Assembly (NCBI GenBank): GCA_012797215.1
Contig: JAAZPN010000148.1
Span: forward strand, 1 to 11,299
DNA: 11,299 nt
Direction: 5' to 3'
From: Chloroflexota bacterium
Lineage (GTDB): Bacteria > Chloroflexota > Anaerolineae > Anaerolineales > Anaerolineaceae
Below are positions 1 to 6,765 of the stretch, piece after piece. A program made the translations under genes and the position numbers. The stretch's first letter is position 1. The number at the start of each line of letters is the position of its first letter. The notes beneath the pieces were generated by a model. That model saw only the letters and a program-made list of their open reading frames with translations. It did not search any database and was not told where the DNA came from.

Positions 1-1
1 C

Positions 2-184
2 AAGCTGCAGTCCTTAGGCGAATTTGACCTGAAGACTTCCAGTTGGATCCTTACGCCGGAGGGCGTGCGCAAGCTGGGCGGCGCGCTCTTTGGCGACCGA
101 CGTTACGGGCGGGTTTTTTTCTATCATAATGGCGCGGAATCATATTACGGCGTGCGCGGTTTCCGCGCGTCCGTGCGGGTGTAA
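2..184 (+). CDS. DUF4256-type protein, C-terminal fragment
   Basis: An open frame enters from the left edge and ends at TAA 182-184, giving the last 60 residues; the start lies outside the window. The visible part includes KTSSWILTPEGVRKLGGALF, then GDRRYGRVFFYHNGAESYYG and the end RGFRASVRV. I recall this combination (a TSSW strand, a GGALF-DRRYG segment, a YHNGAESYY motif and a terminal RGFR-S-RV) as the C-terminus of the DUF4256 family, whose biochemical role is unknown to me. There is no membrane segment or export signal in the visible part. It reads in the same direction as the GH3 gene, but the 152-base gap with its own -10 box suggests separate transcription. The reading frame is well supported; the family name rests on memory of the motif pattern. 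Confidence 0.75.
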   Translation, partial: KLQSLGEFDLKTSSWILTPEGVRKLGGALFGDRRYGRVFFYHNGAESYYGVRGFRASVRV

Positions 185-302
185 AGAATATCCAAATAAA
201 TTTTTAGTAATAGCCTGCAGCAAGACCACAAGGAAGGGGAAGAATTATCTTAGCAGGGTGTTTATTTTGTCGCGCGTTAGCCAATCCGCTCCTTTGCTAG
301 CT

Positions 303-308
303 TATAAT
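303..308 (+). promoter_or_regulatory. -10 box of the GH3 gene promoter
   Basis: A perfect TATAAT lies 28 bases before the GH3 start codon, so transcription would begin near 315 and leave a leader of about 20 bases holding the ribosome site. No good -35 box is found at 16-18 bases; the nearest TTAGCC (277-282) is 20 bases away. No extended -10 TGn is present directly upstream of the box. Confidence 0.5.
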
Positions 309-336
309 TAGCGCGTCAGCCGAGGAGGAATTCACC

Positions 337-2739
337 ATGCAGCCTATCCCAGACCTTATCCGCCAGATGACGCTTGAAGAAAAGGCCGCGCTTTGTTCAG
401 GGCAGAATTTCTGGTTTCTGAAGGCATTGGAGCGGCTCGAAATCCCTGCAATCATGCTCACCGACGGTCCCCACGGCCTGCGCAAACAAGCCGGTGCGGC
501 AGACCATGTCGGGCTAAACCAAAGCGTGCCAGCCACCTGCTTCCCGACCGCCTCCGCGCTGGCAGCCACCTGGAACCGCGACCTGGTCTTTCAGGTCGGT
601 CAAGCTCTGGCAGAAGAATGCCTGCAGGAAAGAGTCAGCGTCATTTTGGGACCTGGCGCCAACATCAAACGTTCCCCCCTCTGCGGCCGCAACTTTGAAT
701 ACTTTTCCGAAGACCCTTTCCTCAGCGGGGAGATTGCCAAAAGCCACATCCTCGGCGTGCAATCCCTGGGGGTCGGCACATCACTGAAGCATTTCGCGCT
801 GAATAACCAGGAGCACCGCCGCATGACCACCAACTCCGTGGTAGATGCGCGCGCTATGCGCGAAATCTACCTGGCCGGGTTTGAACGGGCGGTGAGAGGC
901 GGGCAGCCCTGGACCGTGATGTGTTCATACAACCGCCTGAACGGCACATACGCCTGTGAAAACAAAGCGCTGCTCACGGATATTCTCCGGGAGGAATGGG
1001 GCTTTGAGGGGCTGGTCGTCACCGATTGGGGCGCGATGAACGAAGTTGTCGAGGCTGTGCGCGCGGGCACGGACCTGGAAATGCCGGGCGTGGAAAACGG
1101 CAACACCGAAAAGCTCATCGCTGCCGTACGCTCCGGAGACCTCGAAGAAACCCTACTTGACCGGGCCGCAGCACGCGTGTTGGCGCTAATTCAAAAATCC
1201 AGTGATGGCTTTCGCCCCGCCTTCTCGTATGACCAAGCAGCCCATCACGCTCTGGCCAGGCGAACTGCTGCTGAAGGCGCGGTGCTGCTAAAAAATGAAG
1301 GCGGATTGCTCCCGCTGGAGGGTACGGGCAAAATCGCGCTGATTGGCAGGTTTGCTAAAGAACCGCGCTACCAGGGCGCGGGCAGCTCGCTTATCAACCC
1401 TACCCACCTGGAAAACCTGTACGAGGAGCTCGCTAAACTCATCGGGGAAGAGCGCCTGATTTACGCGCCTGGATATACCGCAAAAGGCCAGACGGACGAA
1501 GACCTCCTGCGCGAAGCCCACGCAGCCGCCAGCCGCGCGGAAACTGTTATCCTGTGCGCCGGCCTGACTGACCTGGACGAAGTGGAAGGGCTGGACAGGG
1601 AACACATGCGCCTTCCTGAAGGTCACAACAGGTTAATCGCGAGCCTTTCCGCAGCCCACCCGCGCTGCGCTGTGGTCCTCAGCAATGGTTCGCCAATAGA
1701 AATGCCCTGGATCAGCTCTGTTCCCGCCGTGCTGGAAGCTTACCTGGGCGGTCAGGCAGGCGCTGGCGCGGTCGCGGATATCCTGACCGGCAAGGTGAAC
1801 CCCAGCGGAAAACTCGCAGAAAGCTTCCCCCTCCGGCTGGAAGATACCCCAGCCCGGCCCTTTCCAGGCGGCCCGCAAACGGTGGAATACCGCGAGAGCA
1901 TTTACGTCGGTTACCGCTATTACGATGCGGTCCAAGCGGATGTCCTTTTCCCATTCGGGCACGGCCTTAGTTACACAAATTTTGAATACAGCGATTTGCG
2001 CATTCGAGTTTCTGAAGAGGGTGCGTTAGCAAGCTTTACCGTGAAAAACAGCGGCTCGCTGCCGGGCATGGAGATTGCCCAGCTTTATGTGCGGGATGTG
2101 GAATGCTCTGTTTTCCGCCCGGAGAAAGAACTGAAGGGTTTCATTAAGGCGGAGCTGCAGCCCGGCGAGGAACGCGCGCTTGAAATTAAACTGGACCCGC
2201 GCGCTTTCGCGTTTTACAACCCAGAAAGCAGACAGTGGGTAATCGAAGAAGGCGAATTTGAGATTCTGGTTGGCGCTTCGTCGCGCGATATCCGCTTGAG
2301 GGCAGCGCTCTCTCTGCCTGGGAGTGAAGCGCCGCGGGCATGCAGAACTGAAGGACTGGAGCCCTATTTCCACCCCAGCCAAGCTGCCGGCTTCCCACGA
2401 AAAAGTTTTGAAAAACTGCTGGGCAAGCCCCTTCCGCCAAACCTTCCGGACAAAAAGGGTCACTTCAGCCTGAACACCCCCCTGGCAGATATGAAAGGCA
2501 CCTTGGTTGGAGCCTATCTATTCCGCGCCTTTGAGAAGGGCATGCAGAAGATGCAGGGACCTGAAAAAGACACCCCAACCAGCAAGATGCTGAACGCCAT
2601 TCTGCAGGAGATGCCGCTGCGCACAGCCCTGATGATGAGCGGTGAAATCAGCCGGGAAGGGCTTCTGGCGCTGGTGACAATGATGAACGGAAAGTTTTCC
2701 AAAGGTTTGCGAGCTTTCCTGAAAGCACGTCAGCGCTAA
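337..2739 (+). CDS. Glycoside hydrolase family 3 beta-glycosidase
   Basis: This is an 800-residue GH3 enzyme, most likely a retaining beta-glucosidase or related exo-beta-glycosidase that cuts non-reducing-end sugars from oligosaccharides. The N-terminal barrel (about 1-290) carries TDGPHGLR (42-49), KHFALNNQE (151-159), VMCSYN (194-199) and VVTDWGAM, with the predicted nucleophile Asp230. The alpha/beta sandwich (about 310-535) carries EGLDRE (417-422), where Glu417 is a candidate acid/base, and NGSPIE. FPFGHGLSYT (538-547) leads into a fibronectin III-like domain (about 550-655). Residues of about 665-800 form an extra C-terminal region outside these domains. There is no PA14 insertion between 340 and 400. 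No signal peptide is seen, so it should act in the cytoplasm on imported sugars. The ATG at 337 is fixed by AGGAGG at 323-328. No transporter or regulator gene adjoins it, so the true substrate cannot be told from context. Confidence 0.96.
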   Translation: MQPIPDLIRQMTLEEKAALCSGQNFWFLKALERLEIPAIMLTDGPHGLRKQAGAADHVGLNQSVPATCFPTASALAATWNRDLVFQVGQALAEECLQERVSVILGPGANIKRSPLCGRNFEYFSEDPFLSGEIAKSHILGVQSLGVGTSLKHFALNNQEHRRMTTNSVVDARAMREIYLAGFERAVRGGQPWTVMCSYNRLNGTYACENKALLTDILREEWGFEGLVVTDWGAMNEVVEAVRAGTDLEMPGVENGNTEKLIAAVRSGDLEETLLDRAAARVLALIQKSSDGFRPAFSYDQAAHHALARRTAAEGAVLLKNEGGLLPLEGTGKIALIGRFAKEPRYQGAGSSLINPTHLENLYEELAKLIGEERLIYAPGYTAKGQTDEDLLREAHAAASRAETVILCAGLTDLDEVEGLDREHMRLPEGHNRLIASLSAAHPRCAVVLSNGSPIEMPWISSVPAVLEAYLGGQAGAGAVADILTGKVNPSGKLAESFPLRLEDTPARPFPGGPQTVEYRESIYVGYRYYDAVQADVLFPFGHGLSYTNFEYSDLRIRVSEEGALASFTVKNSGSLPGMEIAQLYVRDVECSVFRPEKELKGFIKAELQPGEERALEIKLDPRAFAFYNPESRQWVIEEGEFEILVGASSRDIRLRAALSLPGSEAPRACRTEGLEPYFHPSQAAGFPRKSFEKLLGKPLPPNLPDKKGHFSLNTPLADMKGTLVGAYLFRAFEKGMQKMQGPEKDTPTSKMLNAILQEMPLRTALMMSGEISREGLLALVTMMNGKFSKGLRAFLKARQR

Positions 2740-2761
2740 ATTTACCCCTCTTTTACACGCC

Positions 2762-2779
2762 AAAAGCCCAAGCCTGGGC
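2762..2779 (-). terminator. Possible terminator of the GT2 gene
   Basis: On the minus strand, 20 bases past the GT2 stop codon, GCCCA (2775-2779) and TGGGC (2766-2770) form a 5-bp stem with a 4-base loop, followed by TTTT (2765-2762). The stem is short and the U-run is only four bases, so it would be a weak terminator. The hairpin also lies 26 bases past the GH3 stop, but on that strand it lacks a U-run. Confidence 0.35.
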
Positions 2780-2799
2780 ATTCCCTCGCGCTCTTGATT

Positions 2800-3510
2800 T
2801 CAGGCAGGATTGCGCGGATGCCTACCCTGGCGTAAGCTCCTGCGCGTCTGGATTGAAACGCGCACGAACTCCGCGGCATGTTTCAGCGGACTGATGTGGC
2901 TGCCTTCCCCAGCATAAATCGTGCGGATTGGCACCCAATCCAACGTGAAACCATTCTGAACACAGAGAACAATCATTTCCACTTCAAACGCAAAGCCTTG
3001 CTCCGCGCAGTTCAGGCTTGCTTCCATCAGTCTGCGGCTAATCAGGCGGTAACCGCTCTGGTTATCCGGCACAGGCTGCCCGAGCGCCCACGAAAACAAG
3101 CGCGTTCCAAGCGTATTGCTAAGGCGGCGAACTACTGGCATGCGGGAGAAATCGCGCTTCCCGATGATCAGGTCAGCGCCGCTCTCCGAGAAGACCTGCA
3201 AAAATGCTGGGATTTCAGCCGGGTCGTGCTGCCCATCCGCGTCCAGAGTGATGACCGCGGCGAACCCATGCGCGAGCGCATAGCGAAAGCCAGCGCGCAG
3301 CGCCGCGCCTTTGCCCTGATTAGGCGATTGCTCCAGCACCTCCGCGCCTGCTTGCCTGCCGACTCGCGCAGTCTCATCGCGAGAGCCGTCATCCACCACC
3401 AGCACCGGCAAAAAACGACCTGCCGCGGCTGCTACAGGCTCAAGCCGCACTGCTTCATTGTAGGCTGGAATAAGTGCCAATATTTTTTGGGGGTTATGCT
3501 GGAGTGCCAT
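2800..3510 (-). CDS. Glycosyltransferase family 2, DPM1-like
   Basis: This 236-residue protein is a GT-A fold family 2 glycosyltransferase of the dolichyl-phosphate mannose/polyprenyl-phosphate glucose synthase type. Such enzymes move a sugar from a nucleotide donor to an acceptor, often a lipid phosphate, at the inner face of the membrane. Visible motifs are the N-terminal strand ILALIPAYNEA (10-20), VVDDGSRDET (38-47), NQGKGAALRAGF (64-75) and the metal/nucleotide-binding TLDADGQHDP (88-97, Asp90 and Asp92). A conserved-looking NQSGYRLISRR segment follows in the acceptor half. Length matches the single-domain soluble members; the C-terminal membrane helices of many relatives are absent. The start is set by AAGGA at 3518-3522, seven bases before the ATG. 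It stands alone and converges on the GH3 gene, so the acceptor is unknown. The family is clear; the donor and acceptor are not. Confidence 0.92.
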   Translation of the reverse strand: MALQHNPQKILALIPAYNEAVRLEPVAAAAGRFLPVLVVDDGSRDETARVGRQAGAEVLEQSPNQGKGAALRAGFRYALAHGFAAVITLDADGQHDPAEIPAFLQVFSESGADLIIGKRDFSRMPVVRRLSNTLGTRLFSWALGQPVPDNQSGYRLISRRLMEASLNCAEQGFAFEVEMIVLCVQNGFTLDWVPIRTIYAGEGSHISPLKHAAEFVRVSIQTRRSLRQGRHPRNPA

Positions 3511-3778
3511 TTTTGGGTCCTTTTGTTCTTGCTGCGCCTAAGCATGGGTGTGTCTGCGGCGCCGATACCAGATGCACGCCGGTTTGAGAAACACAAAGCT
3601 GACGGATCAGATGACCGCTTGCATTGTACCAGAGGCGGTTCTATACCGCCGTGGCAAGAATTATTTCCCCGCCAGCCCGAAGAGCGCTGACTTAATCATT
3701 TCTCCAATGCTCCAGGCGGCAGAAATTTTCTGATAATCAGCGATTAGCACGGCACTGCCAATTTGGTGCCTATCTCAA

Positions 3779-3807
3779 TTGCAAGCAAAGGACTACAATA
3801 GTATCAA
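3779..3807 (+). promoter_or_regulatory. Promoter of the DUF5661-type gene
   Basis: TTGCAA (3779-3784) and TATCAA (3802-3807) are separated by 17 bases, each matching about four of six consensus positions. An alternative -10, TACAAT (3794-3799), is a better hexamer but lacks a well-placed -35. Either choice puts the transcript start about 20-30 bases before the gene. Confidence 0.35.
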
Positions 3808-3817
3808 TTACTATACC

Positions 3818-3823
3818 AAGGAG
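3818..3823 (+). promoter_or_regulatory. Ribosome site deciding the DUF5661 start
   Basis: AAGGAG lies nine bases before ATG 3833. The frame is open upstream to a TTG at 3779, which would give a longer protein, but that TTG overlaps the predicted -35 box and has no ribosome site. The ATG at 3833 is therefore the start. Confidence 0.75.
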
Positions 3824-3832
3824 CAAAACACT

Positions 3833-4111
3833 ATGTCACCAAGTATCCATTTTTCGCAGGAAGAAGCCAAAGCTCTGGCAGAGCGGCTGGGCGTGGATTG
3901 GACGCATTTCGATGTCGAGCAGTTCACCATGGGCGTTAACGTGGAGCTGGAACACGGCACGCGTGACGCGCTCACCAACGTGACCAACGATGACCCTCTG
4001 ACCACAGCCAAAATCGCCCTCGCGCACCTTACCGAATTCCCGGATTATTACACCCGTCTGGATAAGCTGGAAAAAGAAGCCGACGACTACTGGAAAGACA
4101 AAAAGAAGTAA
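3833..4111 (+). CDS. DUF5661-type small protein
   Basis: This is a 92-residue acidic soluble protein with no signal peptide or membrane segment. The pattern FSQEEAKALAERLGVDW, then FDVEQFTMGVNVELEHGT, a VTNDDPLTTAKIALAHL stretch and EFPDYYTRLDKLEKE is one I recall as the DUF5661 family, found in bacteria, archaea and some phages, with no known function. The many charged residues and predicted helices suggest a small helical domain, with the lysine-rich end DDYWKDKKK. It is a single-gene unit with its own promoter and ribosome site, divergent from the GT2 gene and followed by a strong hairpin. Nothing nearby hints at its role. The gene is well supported; the family name is from motif memory. 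Confidence 0.88.
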   Translation: MSPSIHFSQEEAKALAERLGVDWTHFDVEQFTMGVNVELEHGTRDALTNVTNDDPLTTAKIALAHLTEFPDYYTRLDKLEKEADDYWKDKKK

Positions 4112-4127
4112 TACGCGAGCAGCAATA

Positions 4128-4144
4128 GCCTGATAATTTCAGGC
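4128..4144 (+). other. Small hairpin after the DUF5661 gene
   Basis: GCCTGA (4128-4133) and TCAGGC (4139-4144) form a 6-bp stem around a TAATT loop, 16 bases past the stop codon. No U-run follows, so it may only protect the 3' end of the transcript. Confidence 0.25.
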
Positions 4145-4173
4145 AACCATCCAATTAAGACGATTAACCAATC

Positions 4174-4197
4174 GGCGCGGCTGTTTTCAGCCGCGCC
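4174..4197. terminator. Shared hairpin between convergent genes
   Basis: GGCGCGGCTG (4174-4183) and CAGCCGCGCC (4188-4197) form a perfect 10-bp, very GC-rich stem with a TTTT loop. It lies 62 bases past the DUF5661 stop and 38 bases past the stop of the convergent 420-residue gene. This position suits a two-way transcription terminator. Neither side has a proper U-run (TGATTTGT on the plus strand), so it may pause RNA polymerase or shield both 3' ends rather than act as a classic terminator. Confidence 0.65.
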
Positions 4198-4235
4198 TGA
4201 TTTGTACCAAAACGCAAAAATTTACAGCCAGCTTG

Positions 4236-5498
4236 TCAAAGGTGCAGATTGCGCGCGGCCACAAAGCCCAACTTGCGTTCCGTCAGAGCGCGCGCGGTAA
4301 CGTTGCAGGCTGCCACCTTATCCATAAAATTCAAGCGCAAGTGTTCCCAATCGCCGCTGGCAATTACTTCAGCTTTTTCCCTGAAATAATCCAGAATATC
4401 CGAAGGGTGTTCGCGGGCAGCATCGATTTCTGGCTCGCCGCCTTCGTGCTTGGCCGCAATGTTGGGCACGCGCGCCGCGACCTCGAGCAGTTCCTGCCGG
4501 CGGTTATACGGCTGAATGACAATGCTCTTGTATGTTTCGGTAATGTGGTGCTCAAAGCGGATGACGCGCTCAAAGCCAAGCGTTTTGCGGAATTCGGAGC
4601 TCAATTCCAGCGTTTCGTTATTGATGGAGTTGGACCAGTTAAAGCCAATCAGGGGCGAAGTGCCGTCCGGTCGGCTGAATAGCTTGGCCATGGTCATAAT
4701 CCACAGCGCGGAAGAGGGGTTATCCGCGCCAAAAAAGACCGAAATTTTGAATTGAATATCCACGCCCAGCCGGTAGAGCATAAATCCGAGCAGAATCGTC
4801 CCGGCATTAAAGTTCAGTACGTGCTGAACGCCGTAGTTGGTGTAGTAGTACAGGAACTCATCCAGCCAGCGCAGGGCATGCTCATTTGGCTGTCCGATGC
4901 CGCCAAAATAACCGGTAATGGTTGCCGGGCCGCCCAGGTGCGGGTTGGAGCCATCTGTGCCTTTGGTGTCCAGCGTCTCCACAAAAGAAGCGCCGATGAT
5001 ATCCAGCGCGGCCACGATAGCCGGCAGGTCGCCATCCGCTTCCGATTCCTTCATTTTCCGCACGGCAATGAAGCGCCCGGGCACCAGGGTCTGGTTGGCA
5101 ATGGCTTGCTCCAGCATAGGGCGGACCCAGGGGAAGTATTGCAGGGCGGAGACTTCCAGCGTGACCGCGCACTCCTCATTGATGCAGTCCGGATCGTAAT
5201 CCTCCCCCAGCACGGCTTTACGATAATCCGCCAGACGGACAAAAGCGCCGCGGCTGCGTTGGTCAATCAGCCAGTAAAGGTCATCCAGGTATTGCGGGGC
5301 TTTCTGCCGGATCTTCTCGAATAAGGCTTCCATCCGGCAGGATTCGCGGTGTTTGCGGTTGATTTCTTCCGGGGTGCCGTAACGCGCCACTACTTCCAAA
5401 AAAGCGTTGACGACGCGGCTGTTGGGGTCCAGAAGAACGCTGTTGACAGCTTCCAGATTGCTGGCGGGGATTTTCAGAGTTTCACGCAAATCGCTCAT
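4236..5498 (-). CDS. Unknown protein coupled to panB
   Basis: I do not recognise this 420-residue protein. It reads as a soluble alpha/beta protein without signal peptide. The centre is the most motif-like part: LDTKGTDGSNPHLGGPAT (176-193), TGYFGGIGQPNEHA (195-208), NYGVQHVLNFNAGT (221-234), SVFFGADNPSS (253-263) and GFNWSNSINNETLEL (285-299). Alternating hydrophobic strands with Asn-, Gly- and Asp-rich turns suggest an enzyme, perhaps a TIM barrel, but I see no decisive catalytic signature. The N-terminal third is charged and helical and the C-terminal end is again helical. It follows panB by 10 bases, and its ribosome site overlaps the panB stop, so the two are made together. A role in or beside pantothenate or branched 2-oxoacid metabolism is inference only. 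Start ATG 5498 has AGGAG seven bases upstream. Confidence 0.9.
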   Translation of the reverse strand: MSDLRETLKIPASNLEAVNSVLLDPNSRVVNAFLEVVARYGTPEEINRKHRESCRMEALFEKIRQKAPQYLDDLYWLIDQRSRGAFVRLADYRKAVLGEDYDPDCINEECAVTLEVSALQYFPWVRPMLEQAIANQTLVPGRFIAVRKMKESEADGDLPAIVAALDIIGASFVETLDTKGTDGSNPHLGGPATITGYFGGIGQPNEHALRWLDEFLYYYTNYGVQHVLNFNAGTILLGFMLYRLGVDIQFKISVFFGADNPSSALWIMTMAKLFSRPDGTSPLIGFNWSNSINNETLELSSEFRKTLGFERVIRFEHHITETYKSIVIQPYNRRQELLEVAARVPNIAAKHEGGEPEIDAAREHPSDILDYFREKAEVIASGDWEHLRLNFMDKVAACNVTARALTERKLGFVAARNLHL

Positions 5499-5505
5499 GT
5501 CTCAG

Positions 5506-5510
5506 CTCCT
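5506..5510 (-). promoter_or_regulatory. Ribosome site overlapping the panB stop
   Basis: AGGAG on the minus strand (5510-5506) shares bases with the TAG stop of panB (5511-5509) and stands seven bases before the ATG of the 420-residue gene. Ribosomes ending panB would be placed to restart at once, a typical sign of translational coupling. Confidence 0.75.
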
Positions 5511-6363
5511 AAAGCATGCTCAACAGTTCGTTGTATTCATCGTCAGTCATGCCAAACCAGTTCTCAGGCGCGGGAAAGGTCTTTTCGCTGACTTCTTTGA
5601 CGTATGCCTCCAGACCCTGACGAATGACCGACCCGGCATCGGCAAAAACTTTGGCCATGCGCGGCTTGAACTTGGGATAGAGCGCGAAGGCATCATGGTA
5701 AATCAGGAGCTGCCCGTGCGCGTCCAGACCCGAGCCAAGCGACATGATCAGGCAGTTTTTCGCTCGCTCCGTCACCAGCTTGCACAGGCGGTCCGGCACC
5801 AATTCCAACAGGATCATAAACGCGCCGGCTTCCTCCAGCGCTTTAGCATCATCCAGGATTTTTTTGGCAGTCGCGGCGCTCTTGCCCTGCAGCCTGAAGC
5901 CGCCCAGCGAGCTGACGCTTTGCGGGGTGAGGCCCAGGTGGCCAATGGCAGGGATGCCCGCGTCCACAATCGCGCGGAGGCGTTCGCACACAGCTGAACC
6001 ACCTTCCAGCTTGATGGAATCGCAGCCAGCTTCAGCCATAAAGCGTCCGGCGCTGCGCACCGCGGTCTCGTTCGAAGGTTGATAGCTCATGTATGGCATA
6101 TCCCCGACCACCCAGGTGTTTGGCGCGCCGCGCCGCACCGCCGCGCTGTGCCGGATCATGTCGTCCATCGTCACTGGCAAGGTGCTGTCGTAACCCAGCA
6201 TGGTCATCCCCAGGCTGTCCCCCACCAAAATCATATCCACGCCGGCCTGCTCCTGCAGGTAGGCGGTCGGGTAGTCATAACAGGTCAGCCAGGTGATTGG
6301 TTTTCCTTCTGCCGCTTTTTTGAACAATCCCGGCAGGGTCAGTTTTTTGCGCTGTTCGGTCAT
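5509..6363 (-). CDS. panB: 3-methyl-2-oxobutanoate hydroxymethyltransferase (PanB), divergent
   Basis: This 284-residue protein belongs to the PanB family, which adds a hydroxymethyl group from 5,10-methylenetetrahydrofolate to 3-methyl-2-oxobutanoate to form ketopantoate, the first committed step to pantothenate and CoA. It is a cytoplasmic TIM barrel needing Mg2+. Visible motifs are VGDSLGMT (47-54, Asp49), DSTLPVT (59-65), AAVRRGAPN (74-82), GDMPYMSY (87-94, Asp88), IKLEGG (117-122, Lys118), GHLGLTPQS (141-149, His142) and LELVP (186-190, Glu187). By recollection these match E. coli Asp45, Asp84, Lys112, His136 and Glu181. The usual IGIGAG...DGQ loop is replaced by MSLGSGLDAHGQ (207-218), so substrate choice may differ. 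Start ATG 6363 is supported by AAGGAG (6374-6369) five bases upstream. No panC, panD or panE lies nearby; the next gene encodes an unknown protein. Confidence 0.93.
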   Translation of the reverse strand: MTEQRKKLTLPGLFKKAAEGKPITWLTCYDYPTAYLQEQAGVDMILVGDSLGMTMLGYDSTLPVTMDDMIRHSAAVRRGAPNTWVVGDMPYMSYQPSNETAVRSAGRFMAEAGCDSIKLEGGSAVCERLRAIVDAGIPAIGHLGLTPQSVSSLGGFRLQGKSAATAKKILDDAKALEEAGAFMILLELVPDRLCKLVTERAKNCLIMSLGSGLDAHGQLLIYHDAFALYPKFKPRMAKVFADAGSVIRQGLEAYVKEVSEKTFPAPENWFGMTDDEYNELLSML

Positions 6364-6375
6364 AGGTTCTCCTTT

Positions 6376-6516
6376 TCAGTGAATAGTGGGGTGAGGTTGT
6401 TTGGATGCAGAACGGCTCATGACAGCATGGGGAGTTTTCAGTGTTAGGAAGCAGTTGCGCTGAGGCAGCGTCAATCTCGTCATGTCGTATTGAAATTCAC
6501 AGGGTTGGGTGAGCAT
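6376..6516 (-). CDS. Possible 46-residue leader peptide before panB
   Basis: On the minus strand an ATG (6516-6514) opens a 47-codon frame ending at TGA (6378-6376). An AGGAGGAG stretch (6524-6517) lies one base before the ATG; the effective core AGGAGG leaves three bases, which is short. A perfect TATAAT stands 25 bases before the start. The stop directly adjoins the purine run that forms the panB ribosome site, so ending translation here could affect panB initiation. The predicted peptide begins MLTQPCEFQYDMTRLTLPQR and has mixed composition, with no run of a regulatory amino acid and no membrane segment; it does not look like a conserved domain. It could be a true small protein, a leader that controls panB, or chance. 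The signals are real; translation is inference. Confidence 0.35.
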   Translation of the reverse strand: MLTQPCEFQYDMTRLTLPQRNCFLTLKTPHAVMSRSASKQPHPTIH

Positions 6517-6541
6517 GCTCCTCCTGAATTTCTCTGCCTTC

Positions 6542-6547
6542 ATTATA
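6542..6547 (-). promoter_or_regulatory. -10 box of the panB operon
   Basis: On the minus strand a perfect TATAAT occurs at 6547-6542. Transcription would start near 6535, giving a panB leader of about 170 bases that includes the 46-codon frame. No convincing -35 box is present (TTCCTC lies 19 bases away). A 10-base palindrome AAGCTAGCTT (6571-6580) sits close to the -35 region and could be an operator, but one such palindrome is expected about every kilobase by chance. Confidence 0.45.
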
Positions 6548-6734
6548 TCCTGAAGCAGCCCGGGGGGAGGAAGCTAGCTTGCGATGGGTCGCTCTTGGGA
6601 ATTGTCAGATTTCTTGCATTTTTGAAGTCCCCGAATCAGCCGCGATAACGCCTGCTGAACTCCCCTTAGCGCTTTGGATTAATTGCGCATAAGTCCGCCC
6701 GTCGTGCATGATGAGCAGTGCTTCGCGCCTGTGC

Positions 6735-6765
6735 TTGCCTAAGAATTTCGGAAAGGCACTATAAT
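6735..6765 (+). promoter_or_regulatory. Promoter of the DUF6056-type gene
   Basis: TTGCCT (6735-6740) and a perfect TATAAT (6760-6765) are 19 bases apart, slightly wider than ideal. Transcription would start near 6772 and leave a leader of about 28 bases. The ribosome site before ATG 6800 is weak (AGGGCGG about six bases upstream). Confidence 0.5.

Larger units (their letters stand above)
3511..3832. other. Divergent non-coding region with hairpin
   Basis: This 322-base gap lies between two divergent genes and I see no convincing gene in it. It should hold both promoters. On the minus strand TACAAT (3628-3623) is a plausible -10 for the GT2 gene, with a leader of about 105 bases and no well-spaced -35 (the nearest TTGCCA at 3657-3652 is 23 bases away). 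GGCGGT (3634-3639) and ACCGCC (3645-3650) form a perfect 6-bp stem with a 5-base loop between those two elements; it could be an operator or simply a chance hairpin. A 61-codon open frame here (3548-3733, +) has no ribosome site and reads as chance. Confidence 0.4.

Noticed and set aside
323..339. The GH3 ribosome site resembles those of expression vectors (AGGAGGAATTCACC before ATG)
   Set aside because: The flanking sequence is ordinary chromosomal DNA with a complete promoter and neighbours; a strong natural ribosome site explains it.
2026..2463. 145-codon minus-strand frame inside the GH3 gene
   Set aside because: Antisense shadow of the GH3 fibronectin-like and C-terminal regions.
2878..3690. 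270-codon plus-strand open frame opposite the GT2 gene
   Set aside because: It is antisense to a clear glycosyltransferase with all family motifs, has no ribosome site and shows no domain-like pattern.
3548..3733. 61-codon plus-strand frame in the gap before the DUF5661-type gene
   Set aside because: No ribosome site, overlaps a hairpin and a probable minus-strand promoter, and the translation looks random.
4752..5997. Two plus-strand frames of 190 and 196 codons (4752-5324, 5407-5997) opposite the panB unit
   Set aside because: They lie antisense to panB and its partner, and their translations show no motif or ribosome site.
6511..6580. Two 10-base palindromes (6511-6520, 6571-6580) as a paired operator
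   Set aside because: They differ in sequence, and about ten such palindromes are expected by chance in a window of this length.
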